Below, in pieces: positions 12,201 to 24,200 of a stretch of 64,000 nucleotides of DNA. Position 1 is the stretch's first letter; every line of letters starts with the position of its first letter. Origin of the DNA: Nectonema munidae (Eukaryota > Nematomorpha > Nectonematoida > Nectonematidae); assembly GCA_030549495.1 (NCBI GenBank), contig JAUIRK010000987.1:620001-684000 (forward strand), given 5' to 3'. The position numbers and the translations under genes are program-made. The notes below the pieces were generated by a model. That model was not told the origin of the DNA, did no database searches, and worked only from the letters and a program-made list of their open reading frames with translations.

Positions 12201-15200
12201 TTTATGACAATGAAAAAAATTGTTAATACCACTTTTGTCGAATAGAATAAACCTCTAAAATGATTTACAAATTCAAATTAAGCAATATCTACATTGGACT
12301 CTCTCTCTATTGAGACCACTGTTGGGATCGCATCAAATGGTCTCAATAGATAAAGAGTCTTGTAGAGGGATGTTTTGAATAGAAAAAGGACTACCTCAAT
12401 TTCAAAAAAATTTATCATCTCAATTACATCATAAAATAATACAATTCTAGAAAGTATAGAGAAATTGAATCAAATTTGAATTAGTTGATTTTGTAATCAA
12501 TCTCTGTTAGCCTTTTTTAACCGTGAATACCTTTTTCTAAAGTACTTCAATAATGTTCAATAATTAATATTAATTCCTGACACTACATTTGACTTTTAAT
12601 ATTATTTTCTAAATAAAGTCTTAATTTCATGGATAAGTCTTAGGGTTGCACAAGATGCACTTTGTCAACTCAACGAGTGGTCGCTTTATAGAGAATAAAA
12701 ATAGGATTGGCAAGGTTTGAAAATCCGGAATAGAGAGCTACTCTCTTTATAAGGAATCAAAGCTAGGTTAGGAGTTAAACAAACACTTAGGACTGAAAAA
12801 ATGGTCGCAATAGTGAACTGTCCGCTTTACAGAGATATGCGCTTTAAGGGAGACCACTGTATTACTTTTCGCATGTTAAACCTTAATTTTTAATTTGAAA
12901 TAAATTTACCCACGATAAGCACAGTGAAAAGACAGTGAAGTTTTGGAGCCTGCGCGATCTTCAAAAGATGCTTGTTAACTCACAGCACAATTAAAGCCAA
13001 AAGGTATTGCTGTTATTGTGTTAGAATGAATATAGAGCACATGCTCATTTGTCATTTCCAAGAAGGGTGATGCTGTGCGCAGTGTAAATTTAGGTCTCAT
13101 TGCTGTTGCTTTCTGTGTTATTTTGGTCGGTAAGTGCATACAGAAGTGGTCGTTGGTCGCGTTAAAGTGTTGTCTCTTATTATGTCACAAATGGTCGCTC
13201 AGCTTAGTGGTCGTTCATTACAAGTTTTATTAATAATCATATAAATCATGTCTACCTTATTTGCAAGATTTAGCCAAAGCAATTTTAAGTTGCAAGATGA
13301 CTAACTTTAATTAATTAAAACTAAAGATAAATATCTGTCTTTCTTTCAAAACGTTTCCCTTTAAACGTAGCAACAGGGGAGCAAAATACTATCGGTTTCC
13401 ATATCTTTTAAAATTACAAAAAGAAGAGTACGATTTTCTTGTTTATTGTCAACACTTGAGGACTTTTATTTACGAACTCATTTAAAGAATTCTTCATTTG
13501 AGAATCTACAAATGGGTATTAGATTTTCTTAAAAGTTGGCTCAATAACTTATATCAGTTCGTAGCAATACAAGAGCATCATTTTGAATTATCCACAAATT
13601 AGGAACTTGCTTCAACGAGGAAGGAAACCCTGAGACCACTCATACATAGGCAATCTCACATCAAGTCACTCCAGTAATCTTCGAAAATGGTGCCGTTAGT
13701 TCTTGTGTGCACTTTCGAGATGTTTGATGATGCATATTTCTTTGTGATCGAAATAAAGCAAAAGGCTCTGCCGCAACGGCTTTCTAGTAGAATCTGAGAT
13801 CCTCTCATTATGACGCATATGCCCGCTTCGGGATTCGCAATGGCTATATCATTTAATGTGAATCGATTTGGATGAAAATCGAATTGCTAATTGTGTGATG
13901 CATCAATCAATGAATGGATTAAATACTTCAAATTTGTAGAAATTTCTTGCAAGTTTGGCTTTTCTTTTGTTTATGGCTTCCACTCTCGGAATAGTAATAT
14001 CTTTTCCAGACCTAATCTTAGCATTTTCTAACAAAGTTGGGAAAGTATACTGCCGTTGCGATGTTCAATACAACCAAAAAGCAGTCATCTAAGGCAGGCA
14101 AGAAGAAATAGCAAGGCTTTCCCTCCATTCCATGATGAAATCTTTATCTTGTCTTTCTACAAATCATGTTGCACAAAATTTTTTTAACCGTGTTCTGAGG
14201 ACTCTGGACATTCTAGATTAATAAAAGCTTGGAGGTTTGAAGTTCTTTTACAGGATTCATTGAAGAAAACTACCATGCTGTTCATGAGTGTGAAGGCTTT
14301 CGTGACATGCTTTTCTTCAGCTGCATTAATCAAAGGTAAATTTAAATTATGTGAGGCACACTGTAAATAAGTAGCATGAGGACTGAGGATACTTCGTTTT
14401 TATATGATTTTGAATACCATTTTTTGTCCTGGCATTACTGCAAAACTATCAAAACCTTGTCATACCATGAAATTACTATTAATATTTTTACCCGGTAAGA
14501 AGGATAATAGTAATTCTGCGAGTCCCTTTCCACTCAGATCTGTATCAGTAGGAAAACCAAAGAATCAAAGACAGCTCACTATTGCGACCATTTTTTACAG
14601 TCCCATTATTTTCACTATCTTTTAACATCTTTCTAAAGCGATGAGCCCTCTATTCCGAATTGAGACGACATTATCTCTTCCCAAGCTTCTTTTTGACTCT
14701 CTCTAAGCCGACCATATGTGGTCCTTCACCATAAACTGAAATATGTGCAACTCAGAAGTCATTAATAGAAAATGTATTCTTTTCCCACACATATACATCA
14801 AAACATGTGACAGCATTTTTTCTTGAGTGATAGTCTAAAACGCTTTCAGTGTTTCACTACTAATTTTATTAGTCAATATGATCACAAGATGAGACAATAA
14901 TAAATCATTGTTTATTACACTTTAAACTTTTTCCTTACCACTTTTGAATTTTCCCTTTGCTGTGTTAAGTAAGTTTTAAATTTCAGCACATCAATGCGAC
15001 TAATAGGCTTATTATAATGAAGGGTAAGCTGGCTTTTTACGCTATCCTTCTAAATTTTATCCCAATCTCCCTACAAACCCTACAATTTTTTGTAATCTAT
15101 GAAATTTGTTTCAGTCTTTTTAATCCTTCCTTTAGTTTTACTTTTTTACGGCAATCCCCTTAAATTGTTTAAATTCTCCCAAATTTGTCGCAATACTACG

Positions 15201-18200
15201 CTATTCCCCAAAATTTTGTAACTCATCAAATTTGTTGCAGTGTTGTATAATCCTTCTTTTAATTTAGGTTTTTTGCAGTAATAGTCTTAAACCTTAAAAT
15301 TCCTTTTGATCCACTAATATTTTTGCAATATATCAAATTTTCCTGTCTTTAGTAATCTTTTTTAATTTTACTTTTTTTTAATTTTAGCGTAAATTTTAAA
15401 ATTTGAAAAAATTGAATTATCTAAAATTTGATGCGCATTCCTCAAAATCTTCTTAGTTTTTCACAATCTCTAAAAAATTGCCACTTGAAAGTTTGGAACA
15501 AATTTGCTAGATTACACCAATTTTACATGAATGCAAAGGATGCGACAAAATTAGTGGGATTTCTACATGATTGCCACAAATTAGTGTGATTGCCAGGCAT
15601 TCTGTAAAAAAGCCAGACCCATGAAAGAGAGTTAAGGTTGCGACCTATAATAATTTATTTCCAGTTTTTTTATTATAAGTGATATCTGTGTTTCAAGTCT
15701 TAGCTAAGGTATAAAATCATATCATAGTTTTTTCGTTTTTTAATTAATAATTTTTTTTTCAGAGTAATTTTCTTTTGTTTTTAAAATTTAAGATGTCAAA
15801 TCGTAAAGAATTTACAATGTTTGATAAGTTTAAAGTTAGAAAGTCTTATAATGAAGACAAATTGAGCCAAGTAGAGTTAGCTAAAAAAAATTGGCGTTGG
15901 GAAAACTCAAATTGCCAATATATTAAAGTGCAGTTCAGAATACATATCTGCATTGGAGGATAATCAACCCTCATCACGAAAAAGACTATGCTCAGCTTTA
16001 AAAAGTGATGAGCTTGAAAAGACTGTATGGACTTGGTATCAAAAGGCCAGACAAATATTGATAACTGTATCTAGTCCTATGATCCAAGAAAAAGCACATG
16101 CTATAGCTATTAAACTCAATTTAACAGATTTTAAAGTTTTGGATATCCGGCTTAATAGGTTTAAGTCTAGAGATAATATTGTTAGCTTGTCTATAAGTGG
16201 TGAAAAAGGTGCAGTTGATAGTATGAATGTGAAAACATTTCAAACTAAATTGCCGGATGTGCTCTCTGGGTATGCACTCGAAGACATTTACAACATTGAT
16301 GAGATCAGTCTTGGATTCAGAGCTCTACCTGATAAAACTCTTGGGATTAAAAATTGTATTTGTGGTAAAAGGTCCAAAGATAGACTCACGGTATCACTTT
16401 GTGTCAATCATTTGAAAAAGCGGTCGTTATAGGGAAATCTCAAAATCCATGATGTTTTAACATCAATATGAGCTTACTACCTCTAATTTATTTTGCCAAT
16501 AAGAAAGCTTGGATCACGGCAACCATCTTTGCTGACTGAAAATCTTTTAATAAACGTATGAATATTACATGAGCGACATGTTTTATTGATGCTTGATCAT
16601 TCTCCATCTCATCCCCTCTTAGAACTGTCCAATGTTAAATTATTTTTTGTTCCTCCTAATACTACTTCACTTTTGCAACCACTTGATCGATCAGGGCGTC
16701 ATCAAAAGTTTTAAAAGTTATTACAAACGTAGATTGTTAAGCCACGTTATATCTCAGATGAGTGATGAAATTACACTTTTATAAAACGTGCACAACGTGT
16801 TGTCGTTTTGTTGTACGCTTTGTCATTGGGTTTAATCTCTTTAAAAGAAGTAAAACCTACAACGGTAGAAAAGTGTTTTACTCGTTGTAAAACGACACCG
16901 TCTACGGATACGTTGAAAGATAAAACTGCTTTGCCTAAATCAAAAGTTACATCAATGTCTACAGTTCTTTCAAAATCTTTGGATCTTAAAACATTTTTTC
17001 AAAAACAAAGTCTAGAAGAGTCTTTGAAAGATATTGAAAATGTTATTAAAGTAATTCAGGAAAAAATTAATGAAGACAAGAAAAGGAGGCTAAACAGACT
17101 TTAATTCAAATAAATTTTAAATTTTTTTACTCTTTGTTAATAATTGTATATTTTCATATGCTCTGTATAATCAATTTGTTTTATTTGGGTCAAATTTTTC
17201 TCTATTGGACTCATCTTTCTATTAAGACCATTTGGTGCGGTCCCAAGGGTGTACGCAATAAACGGAGTCTTACAAGCTCAAGAATGACTTTATCAGAAAA
17301 GTTCATGAGGAGCAAACTGAACAAATACAAGGGAAGATCCAAAATAACTTTAAAGAGGCAGTTGAAAGAGGAGTTTGAAACTAAGGGAAGATTTAAGGGG
17401 GGGACACTTAAATTGATGAATTTATTTTTCATAGTTGTATTAACTGCCTCAACTTGTTGAACTGATAGTTATTCTTATCATTATTATTAACTAAAAGTAA
17501 TACAAGCATGCATAATTTATTCACACTTTTATTTGTTTGTTCAAAAATGTAATATGCTGTGAAGTTCTTTTTACTTTTGCCTTTTGCATTCAAAATTTCT
17601 TTAATTGCTATTTCAGAAAGTGAAGAAGAAGTAAAGAAGAATTTTCTAGGTGGAGAAGCATGCATGTGGGGTGAAAAAGTTGACGTCACAAATTTTATAT
17701 CTCGCGTGTGGTGAGTGGAAAACATTTGAGTTAAATGAAAAACTTGGTATCTATCATTTTTTCAGGCCTCGTGCTGCTGCAGTTGCTGAAAGTCTTTGGT
17801 ATAAAGGGAGCAAGGATTCGATCAACATCGCTAGATCCCGCCTACATACCCATCGTTGTCGAATGCTAAAGTAAGGAAAATATTTGAGTTTGAGTTGTAA
17901 TTACTCTGTTAAAGTTAACTGGCCCCTAAAATATTTGACCCACTTTTTCACCTCCTTTCCTATAATTCTGAGCAGGCAAGGAATTTGGCTTTAATAAATT
18001 TAACGTCCACATTCTTTCCTTGATAAAAGGACTTTCAAAATTTGCATGAAAAAACTTTGCTCCTCTACCCATAAGTTTTCACTTTTTTTTATATCTTCCC
18101 CCTGCCTCCCCCAATAATTTTGAATGCTCACAATTCTATATCTTTTTTATATCATTTAAAAGACTTGCTTGGCTTGTGAGTAGACTTCCATTTTACTTTC

Positions 18201-21200
18201 TTGTTTTAACGTTAGGGCTTAGAATGAATATTTTAAATGCAATTTTTTCATTAATTTCCACTCCATTAAAATAATAATGCGAATTTGAGCTATATTTATA
18301 TTTGCTAAATATCATTTAAACAATCAAGTCTTTTATTCCAGAAATCAAATATATAGCATCTTTATTCTTAGATATTGATTTTACTTAAATTTTTTTAGTT
18401 TTTTATCAGCATTGCTTTAAATAGTTGGCAATGTTTTCATGCTTTCCTTGGAATTTTTATTAATAAAACAGTACAAATAATATCATTTTAATTTTTAGCG
18501 TGTAGCTTAGGGGTTGGAATAGCTAATTTATATAAATTTAAAGTTTGCAGAATATTTCTTCCAAAAATTTAAAACCTTCAATTTCTATTTAAAATGCCCA
18601 CATTTAAATTCACTGCTACATACCTGTCAATTCATAGGCCCATATCCTAAATAAATTTCCAAACAATTTACTTTACTGACTGAATATATGTGTAGGTAGA
18701 ATATGAAGATTATATAAGATGATTCCTTGTACTAATCAAGTTTGGTAACATTTCGTAGCTTAAAATTTTGAAACTAAACTAGTGAGAACAATGCATCAGA
18801 GAGCTGATAAATAATACATTCTTTGTATGCGAGGCTCCTAATCAACTAGTGAGTGAGGGAGTTGCCCTTCGAATAATGTGGGGCTGTCGGATAAATGAGG
18901 TCTGACTGTATTACCAATGAGTCCTCTAACACAACACTTTCCATTTGATCTTTAGAAGACAAATACATGTTTAACCTTGGAACACCAAATATAAAATCAG
19001 TTCAACCAAAAATTCAGCTCCCTAAAGATTTACAAAAGAGATCATTTTTAGTCATGGTATAAAACCTTCACTTGGTTGGAGTATAGCATATCATATGGAC
19101 TATGCAGGTATACTGTGACAATCCGTTTCAATAACTGGTAAATGGCAATGAGGAGGGATAAAGACTTAATTACCTCTGGATGAGTAGTGAACATATATGA
19201 GCTTTTGTCTCGATGATGTTTAGAGGTTTATAATACTATCTCGATTCTCAAAAAAAAATTTGTTATTGAACTCGTGAATTTCAAAGCGTGAAAACTTTAT
19301 GTAAATTTTAATAAAAGATAATAATTCAAAAATTTTTATATAACTGAAACTTATAAAACGAATTTTACTAAGTTTATAGTTTATAATTTAAGTGAATTGC
19401 TACTTACTACTAAACTTAGTATTCTTAGTAAATGTATTTCAATATACATTTATCAAATATATATATAATAGCTATAAAAATATTAAAAATTGTTTTCAAA
19501 ACCTTTATTAAAATTTATTTAAATAATTTCTTTTTTGATCATTTTTATAAGCTACTTGTTGGAAATTATTTTTTTATTTTTGTTTAAAATTATATTCAAT
19601 AGCTTTGGAAATTTTTCTTAGTTTTAAAATGTCACATACTTCACAAATTTGGAAAGAGTTTATAAAGCTCGAAAATAAAGAGAGTGCTAAATGTAAGAGT
19701 TGTAATGCTATTATCCAATGCAAAAACAGTTCTACAACTGGTTTAATCAGACATTTTACTGCTAAACACAAAATAAAAAATAAAAGTATTTCCTGTAAAA
19801 CGTAAAATTGAAACTCCGAGCTCGTCAAAGGAGCTTAAAATAACTGATTTTACAAAAAAAGAGATGCTTGACTGAAATTGTCTCTAAGTTAGCTGCATTG
19901 GATGGATTTAGTATTACCTTATTCTTTAATTAAAGATGGTTATATTTTACCTAAAGACGAAAGTTCTGTTAGGAATTTAGTTTTAGAATTTTATAATAAA
20001 GTCAAAGAAGGCATAATAAAGAAATTAAAAATAAGAAAAAAGGAACGGGTTTTTATTCATTTCCTAGATGGAGAAAGTGTTAATTTAGAGGTATTGTTTT
20101 TCTCAAAGGTTCAATTTCTGTTGAAGATTTATATGCTCTTATAAAGTTAAAGTTAAAAGAATTTTAATTAGATTCATGTAAAGATAATTTAAGTATTACT
20201 ACAGATGGGGCAAATATTATGAAAAAACTTGGAAATTTTTTTTTTGATTCATCAACAGTGCTTTATACATGCAATTCACTTAGCAGTGGTGGATGTGGTT
20301 TATCAAAGTGAACAAAACTGCAAAAGTAAGCTAGTTTAATATGATGGTTAAAGTGAAATTGATAATGAAGATGACGAAACAAGTATTCAAAAAAAATTTT
20401 CCTATGTTTATTGCTTAAAAAAGTTACCGAAATAATAAAATTATTTAGAAAATCTCCAGTGAAAAACTGCGCTCTTCAAAAACATATCTTTTCAGATCAC
20501 GGTAAAGAACTCAATCTTTTCTTCCTGTAAAAACAAGATGGAATAGTGTGGTTGTTATGTTAGAAAGATTCTTGCTTCTTAAAGATTCAATACTCAAAAC
20601 TCTTGTTGACTTCAAAGAAAATATTGATAAATAGTTTGAAATTGATTTTGATAGTTTGCAGACGCTTGTTTCAACACATAAGCCAGTTCAATTAGCAATT
20701 GAAAAGTTAGGTGAAAAAAAGTGTAATCTTTTAGAGAGTGAAGCAATCTTCAATTTTTTGGTTAATAATAATTTGAGCAAAAATGAAAATCCGCTTTCAA
20801 AGAAGATAGTCGTAAAGTTATTTCAAAGAATAAATGAAAGAATAAACAAAAAGGTTGTATCACTCATGCATTTTTTTCACACCCATGCTATTTTGGTTGA
20901 TAAACGGTTTCCTTTTGAATATTCGAACTTTAAAGAAATTTTAGAATGTGCAAAAAGTATTTTTCAAAAGATGTATCCGCATTATTCAAACCATGAAAGG
21001 GTTTTACAAGAAAGCAAAATTCAATTCAACGTCGTTACTTCTAACTACAAACTTGAAATTGAAGAATTTATGTATGTTGAGAAAAAAAGGAAGTTTTATC
21101 ACAATAGAAGAGGAATTGCAAATTTTAAGGCAAAACAAGAGTTGTGGATCATCAGATTCGCTACAACTGCTAAAAAATTGTCTTTTATCAATCAAGCCAA

Positions 21201-24200
21201 CATTTTGTGAATGCAAGAGAAATTTTTCAACCGTTTCAAATATTTTATCTCAAAAACGGTTAAGCCTAAAGAACGATTCTTTAAATGCTTTAATGTTTTT
21301 GAAGAATTATTTTACAAATAAAACTCAGTTTTAATTTGAACTTTCATTTTGTGAGAAACAAAAAACTGTATTAACATCTTAAAAATTATTTATATAAACA
21401 CTATAAATGTCAAAATATGTATAAATTAAATATTTTCACACACTTCAAAAAGTATGTTTAGTAATTGAATTCAATAATTTTTGGGTGTATAACTTTATTC
21501 AGTTTAAAGTATCACAATCAATTTTTATTATTTTCAAAACTTGTCTAATATTAACGTTTTTGAGTTGAGTTGAAATTTTTCGAAATTTAGACAATGTTTA
21601 AAAAAAAATTCTCGTTTCTCGAGAAATGAATTTTGTCGGGAAATCAGAAGCTCTAGTAGTGATCTATCATGTATGAATGATTTTGTTCCCTTGTTGAGCT
21701 TGAAGGGTTGTTCACAAACTTTCTAAAAAATTTCGGCGTAGCGGTCTAACTATAATTTTTTAATAGTTCGGGGTCTCATTTACACTCAATCGGCGCAAAT
21801 ACATCAACTTATAAACTACTGTACTAAAGAATCGACATCATTGTTTATTCAAAAATTGTCTGAACAATCCAAACCTCAATGGGATGGATCGCATCTGCTT
21901 TGTCTAAACTAGTTTGTCTAAATTTGGCTGTTTTGGCCAATGCAACATTGATATCAGTACTCACTTCCGATCTGTTTCGGAATTTGGTTTCAATGGCAAA
22001 TACCATGGAAAACGCTTGCTCACACTAATATGTAGTGGCAAATCGAATCAGAAATTTCAGAGCAATCATTGCAAGTGTATGACTACTATTTCAATCGAAA
22101 AATGAGATATTATAAAATAATTCGAATATGAATACTCGACTATGAGATATTTCAGAAAAACATGTTTTGCACCTCTTCAACCATTAACCAATCTTCTGAG
22201 GCCAGATTACTAATCGAGATTATAAACGGGTTTTTGATAAATTGATACTATTTTTCAAATTTTTGTAGATTAAGAATATAAAGAGAAATTTCTTGGCATG
22301 CTAAGCGGTGTTTTATGGTCTCCGGGACATTTTTATTAATGAAAATCTTATTTTCATCAACAAATATGTTCGAAAATCGAGCAAAAATTTTCTTGTCAAA
22401 GAATGCAATTATCCCAGCTTGATTTCAAACGCTGTCATTTTTTTTATTACAATGGAGTACTGTGATCACTTTTCCTTGCGCCCCAAGTTTAAAGAAATTC
22501 ATAGATTCAAGAGATGATAAAAAATGATAGAAATATAAGAAAACGGACATCAGAAAATTTTACATGCATATCAAGTTTGCCTTCCAGAAATTCCTGGATT
22601 TCTTTGCATAGTATCGCTTTGGAAAGCCACCTCACGTTTGAGTGCAGCAAGAGTTTTTCAAATTGAAAACAAACAAGATATGAAGCATTTACTTTAATGA
22701 AATACACTGTTTTAATAACTTCATTGAAAACATTTCATCGGGTATGGTTTCATGGCTCGGCGCACTGGGTACCAATTACACCTCTTGGTTCTTCCTTAGC
22801 CAGATTCCGGCTTAAAACAATGTGTTGTAAAAATGTATCACTTTGTCAAATGTTTCTCTTACGGTTGTTCTATTGCTGAGTTTTGCTTTGCTAAATTAAA
22901 AATTGTCTACCAGGTTCTTGTCATAACAATTGTACGTAAACGCAAGGCTGGGACAAGTTTGCAGCATCCATCGTTTTATCAATCATGAGCACAAAAGTTG
23001 AAAATCGAATTCCGAATCAATAAAACCACTTCTGACATGTCATCATACATCTCTCCTATTAGCCTTCTAACGGTATTGTTTGACAGGAAGATATGCTTCA
23101 GCTTTACAACTTCAGAACTTCTTAGCGCATTCAATATATCTTTGCAGCAAGGTAATATCTGTTATGCTATGTTGTGGGACTTTTTGACAACAGATATTTT
23201 TTGAAACTTTTCAAACCATACTTAATATTTTGCAAAAACATTTAAATTTATCAAACATGAATTTGTGCAATCGTTCAACCAATATTTTTGTTTGCCAAAA
23301 TCAAGTGCTTCACTACCAGCGCAAGCTTCACTTGAGAGGCTTTAAAAAAAGTGGATGCTAACACTTCAGAACACAAAGGACATTTATGTTCTTCTTCCCC
23401 ACCAGACGTTAATGCAGTAAAATGAAATTTCAAGTGTAAGTCGTCATATTTCATTTTTTTAGCCATTAAGAAAAATGCACTTTACAAATTAGGCATGAAA
23501 AGCAATAAAAGGATAAAAATTGTACTCAGTTCAAAGACTAACTTATTTATTTAAATGTGGTTTATTGACAAAAATGGCAAATGACCCAATATGGGTGAAA
23601 TTACGAAAAACGATTAACTCAGTGTCCTCCTCTCGTACCCCATGGAACTTCTTCGCAGCACGCGGACTCCAGTTTGAAAACCACTGAGCTAAAAGGTAGT
23701 GATGCAATTAGAATTACAAACAAGGTAATTTGACTTCATAAACTCTGTGCATGTGTGGTGGGATTGAGAGCTTACAGCGCAAGTATAATGTCGGGTAATA
23801 ATGGTGGTGTGTTCATTGGACAAAGATTATTTGAAAATAAATTTTGAAAATATAAAAAAGAAGTTCGCCCCCCCCCCCCCCCTAAATTTTGAGAATGTGC
23901 GCCCCTGGTCTATAGATATTTATTTAGTAATCTTTAACTTGATCATTTACTTCCAACACCTTCTCAAGAGTATCGTATTAGGCTTTCATTTTATAAGCCT
24001 TATCAAAGTGATCGATAATGAGCGTGTTGCGTTGGTAAAGCATAAGTTATACTTTCCCCATATTTTCTTTGTGTTAACAAATCTCTTATTCGTTGAAAAT
24101 ATGAATGTTACATGTTTTAGACGAGGAATCCTGGCTTCTCCTATAATGCCCTCGTTTTGTTAATGATATGTTGCATTCATCGTCTCAATTATACTCACAA

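Larger units (their letters stand above)
12296..17271 (+). mobile_element. Tigger element split by later insertions (proposed outer limits)
   Basis: A block at 12296-12362 (GACTCTCTCTCTATTGAGAC ... CAAATGGTCTCAATAG) reappears inverted at 17205-17271. Read inverted, that copy is GACTCCGTTTATTGCG ... CAAATGGTCTTAATAG. The transposase remains at 15775-17104 lie just inside the right block. The left block is 3.4 kb away, with a hAT fragment and a MITE between. The simplest reading is one element with both terminal repeats enlarged by nested insertions; alternatively the left block is a separate MITE. Confidence 0.5.

Noticed and set aside
17134-17460. 108-codon + strand open stretch downstream of the Tigger transposase
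   Set aside because: It spans the Tigger terminal block and has no transposase or host similarity.
23801-24163. 120-codon open stretch on the + strand
   Set aside because: It reads through a poly-C run and a hAT-like terminal region and continues into non-coding DNA; no family resemblance.
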